Source: Melioribacteraceae bacterium (lineage in GTDB: Bacteria; Bacteroidota; Ignavibacteria; Ignavibacteriales; Melioribacteraceae). Taken from it: a DNA stretch of 6,685 nt. The notes below the pieces were generated by a model, which worked only from the letters and a program-made list of their open reading frames with translations, searched no databases and was not told where the DNA came from. Shown piece by piece: positions 1 through 3,457 of this stretch; the first letter of the stretch is position 1, and the number at the start of each line of letters is the position of its first letter. Position numbers and translations under genes: made by a program. The DNA lies in contig JALWEC010000483.1 in NCBI GenBank assembly GCA_027036655.1, positions 1-6,685 of the forward strand, in the 5' to 3' direction.

Positions 1-245
1 AAAACAATCTGGGGATTTGCAACAGTGGAGGACCAAGAGACCAAACTGAGACCGCCCGCCGCAGTTGCGTTATCGTGGCAACCGCTGATTGCGCATGAAA
101 TATTAAAGAGCGGCTGAATGTATTTAGCGTAGCTGACATTTTTATCGGGGATTACAATGTTCACGGGATTTGTATCGTCGCATGCTACAAAAGCGACAAT
201 CGATAAGAAGGAAAACATCAATAAAATTGAAATATATTTCGGCAT
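1..245 (-). CDS. Putative CX4CH (cytochrome-c-like) lipoprotein, N-terminal part only
   Basis: The frame opens at an ATG (243-245 on the plus strand) and stays open to the window edge, giving 81 residues with the C-terminus missing. Residues 1-21 (MPKYISILLMFSFLSIVAFVA) form a hydrophobic signal segment with one Lys, followed by Cys22 in a lipobox-like FVAC. This suggests a lipid-anchored exported protein, although Phe at -3 is not ideal. Residues 39-70 read YAKYIQPLFNISC, then AISGCHDN, then GGLSLVS. This matches the pattern of short c-type cytochrome-like domains (I-PIF-x-C-x4-CH, then a GGLxL turn) seen in FCB and planctomycete proteins. Cys51, Cys56 and His57 make a CX4CH rather than the canonical CXXCH, so covalent haem attachment is plausible but unproven; no distal ligand is visible. 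No clear Shine-Dalgarno is seen. It is transcribed away from the tRNA at 320. The whole-protein function cannot be assigned. Confidence 0.72.
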   Translation of the reverse strand, partial: MPKYISILLMFSFLSIVAFVACDDTNPVNIVIPDKNVSYAKYIQPLFNISCAISGCHDNATAAGGLSLVSWSSTVANPQIV

Positions 246-276
246 TTTTATCTGCAAAATAAAAAAATATAGGCGT

Positions 277-305
277 TTGACAAAAGAGGAAAAGATTCCT
301 ATTTT
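277..305 (+). promoter_or_regulatory. Sigma70-type promoter of tRNA-Ala
   Basis: A perfect -35 TTGACA (277-282) is followed by a 17-bp spacer and a TATTTT -10 (300-305, 4 of 6 matches). Initiation would fall near 312, a few bases before the mature tRNA 5' end at 320. The same TTTGACAAA block reads TTGTCA on the minus strand (278-283), with TATTTT 16 bp further on (256-261). A divergent promoter for the lipoprotein gene could therefore share this -35 block, but its mRNA would be almost leaderless. Confidence 0.55.
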
Positions 306-319
306 TACAATTCGTTTTT

Positions 320-392
320 GGGGCTATAGCTCAGATGGGAGAGCGTCTGAATGGCATTCAGAAGGTCAGCGGTTCGATCCCGCTTAGCTCCA
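320..392 (+). tRNA. tRNA-Ala (anticodon GGC)
   Basis: All four arms fold by eye over 73 nt. The acceptor stem is 320-326 with 385-391, and the discriminator is A392. The D stem is GCTC 329-332 with GAGC 341-344. The anticodon stem is TCTGA 346-350 with TCAGA 358-362, closing the seven-base loop ATGGCAT, so the anticodon is GGC at 353-355, reading Ala GCC/GCU. The T stem is AGCGG 368-372 with CCGCT 380-384, around the loop TTCGATC. Position 3 (G322) faces position 70 (T389), giving the G3.U70 wobble pair that is the established identity element for alanyl-tRNA synthetase. CCA is not encoded (CAC follows the discriminator), so it must be added after transcription. Confidence 0.97.
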
Positions 393-396
393 CAAA

Positions 397-405
397 TTTT
401 TTTTT
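397..405 (+). terminator. T-tract after the tRNA, possible termination site
   Basis: Nine consecutive T residues begin five bases after the tRNA discriminator. There is no separate hairpin in front of them, so if this terminates transcription it would rely on the tRNA's own T-arm/acceptor structure. This is a weak call based on position and the T run only. Confidence 0.35.
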
Positions 406-457
406 GATTTTCAACCCGCCTCTATTTTACCAGTGATTCAGCGTTAAAAATAAGTAT

Positions 458-549
458 AAGAAGCTTTTGTAAAACCTAAATTTGTCATATTGAGTGCGCC
501 AAGATTGTCCCAATTGATTTTCGGTGAGGTCAGGAGCAAAATAACATCT
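458..549 (-). repeat. Inverted half copy of the dispersed palindromic repeat
   Basis: This stretch matches the reverse complement of the right half of the full copy at 2845-3032. It runs from the outer end (AAGAAGCTTTTGTAAAACC, 458-476), through TGTCATATTGAGTGCGCCA (483-501), to the CCCAATTG...TTTTCGGTGAGG segment that corresponds to that copy's internal hairpin module. The similarity fades near CATCT at 545-549, before the central stem, and the next full copy begins at 550. It is therefore half an element in opposite orientation. Segment 483-501 is complementary to 672-690 at 18 of 19 positions, so transcripts through 458-714 could fold into a long stem. Confidence 0.7.
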
Positions 550-714
550 AAGAAAGCTTTGCATAACCTACTATATATGTCATTCTGAATGGAGCGAAGC
601 GGAATGAAGAATCTCAAAACCGGTAATTATACCGAATTTAGAGATATTTCGGACGGCTCCCACCTTCGCTGTGGCGAACTCAATATGACAAAATTAAGTT
701 ACGCAAAGTCTTCT
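550..714 (+). repeat. Full dispersed palindromic repeat, copy 1 (MITE-like)
   Basis: This is an imperfect palindrome of about 165 bp. The outer ends are AAGAAAGCTTTGCATAAC (550-567) and, inverted, AGAAGACTTTGCGTAAC (698-714). An inner pair of ends is TGTCATTCTGA (578-588) against the inverted TGTCATATTGA (680-690). The centre has ATCTC (611-615) pairing with GAGAT (641-645), and an apical hairpin CGGTA-ATTA-TACCG (621-634). The characteristic internal text GAGCGAAGCGG then GAAGAATCTC is shared with copy 2. It encodes no transposase, so if mobile it would be non-autonomous. The palindromic form suggests either a MITE or a structured RNA/DNA element. A target-site duplication could not be identified. 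Confidence 0.8.
621..634 (+). repeat. Apical hairpin of repeat copy 1
   Basis: Perfect 5-bp stem CGGTA/TACCG around an ATTA loop at the centre of the palindrome. It is flanked by the ATCTC/GAGAT stem and has a counterpart at 2916-2929 in copy 2. Confidence 0.7.
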
Positions 715-722
715 CTAAATTA

Positions 723-740
723 GATTATACAAAGTCTTCT
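723..740 (+). repeat. Duplicate of the repeat's right terminus
   Basis: GATTATACAAAGTCTTCT resembles the right end of copy 1 (AAGTTACGCAAAGTCTTCT, 696-714), with CAAAGTCTTCT repeated exactly 26 bp downstream. It could be the leftover end of another element or a small local tandem duplication. The rest of 741-790 shows nothing recognisable. Confidence 0.5.
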
Positions 741-790
741 TATAGAGATTATGTCAAACAATTGTTTTATACGGAAGAAAGCGCCAAATT

Positions 791-824
791 AAAAGATAGT
801 TTGTAAAAGCTGATAAACTCTATC
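791..824 (-). terminator. Weak candidate terminator for the rmuC/thioredoxin-like unit
   Basis: Read on the minus strand just after the stop codon at 831-833, GATAG-AG-TTT (815-824) can pair with AAACTATC (795-802) across a 12-base loop. A TTTT run (791-794) follows. The stem is AT-rich, has a two-base bulge and is followed by a short U tract, so it would be a weak Rho-independent terminator at best. Confidence 0.35.
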
Positions 825-830
825 GGTTAA

Positions 831-1391
831 TCAATCCATCCAGGGCCACATTCTTGCTTCGAGACTGTCGGGATATTTATCCGTAAGTTCTTTCAGCGAA
901 GCGCGGAAAGTTTTGTTATCCCAAGTCATCAGATAACCGGCTTCTCCTTTTGTTAACATCAGCTTAGGCGCGAGGAGATTTTCCGGGAAAAGTTCCAAAC
1001 CCTTTTTCATCAGCTCAATCGTTTCTTTGTATTTTCCGCGAGGTAGGAGATAACCGGCAAGCGCGAGCCGGAGAATCATTCTGAAATCCTCGGAATTGTA
1101 ATAACCTTCGGTTTTGTAATAAATTTTCTGATTTCTATCCGTTACGTAAAACGACGGCGTCCAAACGGCGGAAAAATGGGAGCGGATTTTATGGTCTTCC
1201 AATATTTGAAGTTTAAGCGGAACAAACCATTCGCTCAGTTCTTTTATTACATTCTCGTCCGTGTAAGTAAGCGCGTCCAGTTTGCGGCATCCGGAACATT
1301 TTTCCCTTTCAAACTGGAGCAGAATAGGTTTTCTTTCCTTAATCGAAACCTGCTTGGCGATTTCAAAATCCGTTATCCAATCAATATTCAT
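831..1391 (-). CDS. Thioredoxin-like fold protein with CSGC active site
   Basis: A 186-residue protein with no signal peptide, so probably cytoplasmic. The N-terminal part follows the thioredoxin plan: a helix (residues 8-19), a strand KPILLQFE (21-28), CSGC (32-35) in the redox-active CXXC position, and VWTPSFYV (76-83) with Pro79 as the expected cis-proline. The Cys pair sits in EKCSGCRKLD, resembling the thioredoxin_7/DUF255-like group that follows a 'fuse the peptide into hot-water' pattern (KPILL...C..C..L...T). From about residue 105 the protein is helical, and GKYKETIELMKKGLELFPEN (119-138) looks like a single TPR-like hairpin. The likely activity is a thiol-disulfide oxidoreductase or a scaffold using that fold; the substrate is unknown. 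The ATG lies 3 bp after the rmuC stop codon, with an AAGGAG inside the end of rmuC, indicating co-expression with rmuC. Confidence 0.85.
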   Translation of the reverse strand: MNIDWITDFEIAKQVSIKERKPILLQFEREKCSGCRKLDALTYTDENVIKELSEWFVPLKLQILEDHKIRSHFSAVWTPSFYVTDRNQKIYYKTEGYYNSEDFRMILRLALAGYLLPRGKYKETIELMKKGLELFPENLLAPKLMLTKGEAGYLMTWDNKTFRASLKELTDKYPDSLEARMWPWMD

Positions 1392-1394
1392 TTT

Positions 1395-2714
1395 TTATTC
1401 ATCTCCTTCGTCATCGGTTATCAGTTTACTTGTTTCGGAAGCGGGAAGCTCTTCCACTCCTCGCAGCTTTCGTTCAATCGTTCTTGTTTTCCGCGTGGCT
1501 TCGCCGATGCTGTTGCTGGCGGTTTCTAACTTCTTCTGGGTTTTTTCCAAGATGTCGCCGAACTTGCCGAACTCCGTTTTAACCGCGCTTAAGAGTTTCC
1601 ACACTTCGCTGGAACGCTTTTCAATCGCAAGCGTTTTAAATCCCATTTGCAGACTGTTTAACAGCGCAAGCAAATTTGTCGGACCGGCAATTGTTATCCG
1701 GAAATCTCTCTGCACCGAATCCGCGAGTCCGGGGATCGAAAGAATTTCGGCGTAAAGACTTTCGAGCGGAATAAACATTATGCCGAAATCGGTTGTTTCG
1801 GGGGGAGATAAATATTTCGTTGAAATATCTTTGGCAAAAAGTTTAATCGATTGCTTCAGACCTTTCCTGGATTCCGCAATCTCGTTTGTGTCGGCAATTT
1901 CCTTGGCGTTCATTAATCTTTCAAAATCTTCTTTGGGGAATTTGGAGTCAATCGGCAGCCAGACAATCTCCTCTTTTCTATTCCCTTTGCCCGGAAGCTT
2001 AACGGCAAACTCCACGCGCGCGTCGCTTCCTTTTTTTGTGGCGACGTTAGTTTCATATTGGCTTGGCGTTAAAATCTGCTCGATTAAATGCCCGAGCTGG
2101 AATTCTCCCCACGTTCCTCGCGTTTTAACATTTGTCAGAACCCGCTTCAAATCTCCTACGCCCGTCGCTAAGTTTTGCATATCGCCCAATCCTTTATGAA
2201 CCGCTTCAAGCCGTTCGCTGACTTGCTTAAAGGATTCGCCCAGTCTTTTTTCCAATGTTGCGTGAAGTTTTTCGTCAACCGTTTGGCGCATCTCTTCCAA
2301 TTTTTGTTCGTTGTTTGTTCTGATGTCCGTCAGGTTTTTTCCTATTCTCTCTTCGATTTTATCCAATCTTTCTTCCGAAGACTTAATCGATTTTTCCAAA
2401 CGCATCTCGAATTTTTCAAAATGCTCGGCTTCCTTTTTGGAAAAATCCTCAAAACGGTTAAAGAGCTGATCTCCGAGAAGCTTTAACGCGCCGGTTAATT
2501 CCTGACGCTGATCTCGCAGAGCTTCGCCCGTTTCTTTTCTGTTGGCGGAAAATTCATCGCGAAGAAGCGCATTATTTTCTTTTATCAACGAATTTATTTT
2601 CTCGTTTATTTCATCGGCTGCTGAAACGTCTTTCTTTTCGCGCAAAAGTTTGATTTGAAGCAAAATCGCGATTAGAATAAGAAGCGTAATCAGCGGTAAA
2701 AGTATGTTAATCAT
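1395..2714 (-). CDS. rmuC: DNA recombination protein RmuC homologue
   Basis: 439 residues, close to the usual RmuC length. Residues 3-20 (INILLPLITLLILIAILL) form an N-terminal membrane anchor. Residues 30-180 are charged heptad-like helix typical of the family's long coiled coil. The conserved RmuC core runs from about 181 to 415 and includes TRGTWGEFQLGHLIEQIL (198-215), VWLPIDSKFP (251-260) with the Asp256/Lys258 pair of the proposed nuclease-like centre, FIPLESLYAEI (314-324) and GPTNLLALL (344-352). The C-terminus is short and acidic (TDDEGDE). In E. coli, RmuC limits DNA inversions at short inverted repeats, and the family has been suggested to be nuclease-like; its biochemical activity here is inferred. 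The start is supported by AAAGGA upstream on the minus strand. It is the first gene of a two-gene unit with the downstream thioredoxin-like gene. Confidence 0.95.
   Translation of the reverse strand: MINILLPLITLLILIAILLQIKLLREKKDVSAADEINEKINSLIKENNALLRDEFSANRKETGEALRDQRQELTGALKLLGDQLFNRFEDFSKKEAEHFEKFEMRLEKSIKSSEERLDKIEERIGKNLTDIRTNNEQKLEEMRQTVDEKLHATLEKRLGESFKQVSERLEAVHKGLGDMQNLATGVGDLKRVLTNVKTRGTWGEFQLGHLIEQILTPSQYETNVATKKGSDARVEFAVKLPGKGNRKEEIVWLPIDSKFPKEDFERLMNAKEIADTNEIAESRKGLKQSIKLFAKDISTKYLSPPETTDFGIMFIPLESLYAEILSIPGLADSVQRDFRITIAGPTNLLALLNSLQMGFKTLAIEKRSSEVWKLLSAVKTEFGKFGDILEKTQKKLETASNSIGEATRKTRTIERKLRGVEELPASETSKLITDDEGDE
1403..1408 (-). promoter_or_regulatory. Ribosome binding site inside the rmuC 3' end
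   Basis: AAGGAG on the minus strand lies within the last codons of rmuC, 11 bases before the ATG of the thioredoxin-like gene. It supports the chosen start and suggests translational coupling, although the spacing is slightly long. Confidence 0.6.
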
Positions 2715-2770
2715 CTTCTGTTTTTCCTTTGATTATGATAATTTTATAAAAGAATAAATATAAATTTATT

Positions 2771-2799
2771 ACGATATAAATGGAAAGGAATTCTTTCAA
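2771..2799 (-). promoter_or_regulatory. Candidate rmuC promoter
   Basis: On the minus strand TTGAAA (2794-2799) lies 17 bp upstream of TATCGT (2771-2776), a modest sigma70-like match. It is about 56 bp before the rmuC ATG. The region is very AT-rich, so chance matches are likely. Confidence 0.3.
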
Positions 2800-2915
2800 A
2801 TCAATATAAATGTCATTAAATTACAACTCAATTTTTTTTACTATAAGAATGCTTTGCATAACCCAATCTATTTGTCATTCTGAATGAAGCGAAGCGGAGT
2901 GAAGAATCTCAGAAT

Positions 2916-2929
2916 CGGTAATTATATCG
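2916..2929 (+). repeat. Apical hairpin of repeat copy 2
   Basis: CGGTA-ATTA-TATCG occupies the same central place as 621-634 in copy 1. One base differs, turning a G-C pair into G.U in RNA, so the fold is retained. It is enclosed by ATCTC (2906-2910) and GAGAT (2936-2940). Confidence 0.65.
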
Positions 2930-2964
2930 AATTTAGAGATATTTCAGATGGATTCTACCTTCGT

Positions 2965-2986
2965 CCCCAACGAAAAGCAATTGGGG
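2965..2986 (+). repeat. Extra hairpin module in repeat copy 2
   Basis: CCCCAA (2965-2970) and TTGGGG (2981-2986) form a 6-bp stem around a 10-base loop. The module is absent from copy 1, where CCTTCG runs straight into CTGTGGCG. A diverged counterpart is present in the inverted half copy near 507-526. Confidence 0.65.
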
Positions 2987-3010
2987 CAAGTGTGGCGAAC
3001 TCAATATGAT
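2981..3010 (+). promoter_or_regulatory. Candidate promoter in the right end of repeat copy 2
   Basis: TTGGGG (2981-2986, three of six -35 matches) is followed after 18 bp by TATGAT (3005-3010, five of six -10 matches). Initiation near 3017 would leave a leader of about 39 nt that keeps the AAAGGAG at 3042-3048. It is a weak match. It is listed because the start site must lie upstream of that ribosome binding site, within or beyond the repeat. Confidence 0.3.
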
Positions 3011-3041
3011 AATTTTAGGTTTTGCAAAAATTTATATAATT

Positions 3042-3048
3042 AAAGGAG
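3042..3048 (+). promoter_or_regulatory. Strong ribosome binding site of the DUF6165-like gene
   Basis: AAAGGAG lies 7 bases before the ATG at 3056, near-ideal spacing. It fixes the start codon of the following gene and shows that this organism uses Shine-Dalgarno sequences at least sometimes. Confidence 0.8.
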
Positions 3049-3055
3049 AAAAAGT

Positions 3056-3430
3056 ATGAAAGTCGAAGTTTCCAACGGAGAATTAGTGGATAAAGTTTCG
3101 ATACTGTGGATAAAAAAGAGAAGAGTTAAAGACGAAAAAAAGCTTGTAAATATAAATAAAGAGTATGATGAATTATTCGGAACAATGAAATCTTTGGGAA
3201 TTGACGAAAATGACGCAGATTTTCTTAAATTAATCGAGGTTAACGGAAAACTTTGGGAAATTGAGGATAAAATCAGAAGAAAAGAAGCCCGAAAAGAGTT
3301 TGATGATGAATTTATTGAGCTTGCGCGTTCGGTTTATTTCAACAATGATGAGAGATTCGCAATTAAAAACTCAATAAATATGCGCACCGATTCCGATTTA
3401 AGAGAAGAAAAAGAATACGTTAAATATTAA
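3056..3430 (+). CDS. DUF6165-like small protein of unknown function
   Basis: A 124-residue soluble protein with no signal peptide or membrane segment. It begins MKVEVSNGELVDKVSILWIK and has a conserved-looking middle, EVNGKLWEIEDKIRRKEARK (about 62-81), then FDDEFIELARSVYFNNDERF (82-101), and ends INMRTDSDLREEKEYVKY. This arrangement (VSNGELVDK, LW-IED-IR-KE, F-ELARSVY--ND-R, EEK-Y) matches the small, mostly helical family I recall as DUF6165; no biochemical role is known to me. In other bacteria, members of this type often sit near surface-polysaccharide genes, but none is visible here. By a hand count the gene is about one third G+C, clearly lower than sampled parts of the acylase gene downstream (often 40-50%). 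It is probably first in an operon: 27 bp separate it from the acylase gene. Confidence 0.8.
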   Translation: MKVEVSNGELVDKVSILWIKKRRVKDEKKLVNINKEYDELFGTMKSLGIDENDADFLKLIEVNGKLWEIEDKIRRKEARKEFDDEFIELARSVYFNNDERFAIKNSINMRTDSDLREEKEYVKY

Positions 3431-3457
3431 TTTTATAAGTAATAAAAAGAGGCGGGA

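Larger units (their letters stand above)
393..830. other. Gene-poor spacer between tRNA-Ala and the rmuC unit
   Basis: This 438-bp stretch has no convincing gene. It holds, in order, a T tract after the tRNA, about 50 bp of nondescript sequence, the inverted half repeat (458-549), full repeat copy 1 (550-714), a duplicated repeat end (723-740) and the weak terminator for the minus-strand unit (791-824). An open frame at 642-806 is discussed as a finding but lacks a start codon. Confidence 0.75.
2845..3032 (+). repeat. Full dispersed palindromic repeat, copy 2
   Basis: About 188 bp, in the same orientation as copy 1 at 550-714. The shared landmarks are in order: outer end AAGAATGCTTTGCATAACCC (2845-2864), TGTCATTCTGAATG (2873-2886), GCGAAGCGGA, GAAGAATCTC (2901-2910), a central hairpin (2916-2929), GAATTTAGAGATATTTC (2929-2945), TACCTTCG, and GTGGCGAACTCAATATGA (2992-3009). 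Compared with copy 1 it holds about 27 extra bases around 2964-2990, forming a separate hairpin. It fills most of the divergent region between rmuC and the DUF6165-like gene and ends 23 bp before that gene's start codon. Confidence 0.82.

Noticed and set aside
157..387. 76-codon plus-strand open frame overlapping the lipoprotein gene start and the tRNA
   Set aside because: Its second half is the tRNA-Ala read as protein and its first half is antisense to the lipoprotein signal segment; it has no family features.
458..740. CRISPR-like repeats in the tRNA/rmuC spacer
   Set aside because: The repeats are few, long, diverged and in mixed orientations, without evenly spaced unique spacers or nearby cas genes.
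393..830. Phage or integrative-element attachment site at the tRNA 3' end
   Set aside because: No direct duplication of the tRNA 3' segment was found in the window and there is no integrase gene.
1176..2486. Several plus-strand open frames opposite rmuC and the thioredoxin-like gene
   Set aside because: They are antisense shadows of two well-supported family proteins, rich in Phe and Ser as expected for the complement of charged coiled-coil codons.
3035..3040. Perfect TATAAT upstream of the DUF6165-like gene
   Set aside because: Initiation about 7 bp downstream would fall within or after the AAAGGAG ribosome binding site, and no -35 lies at the right distance.
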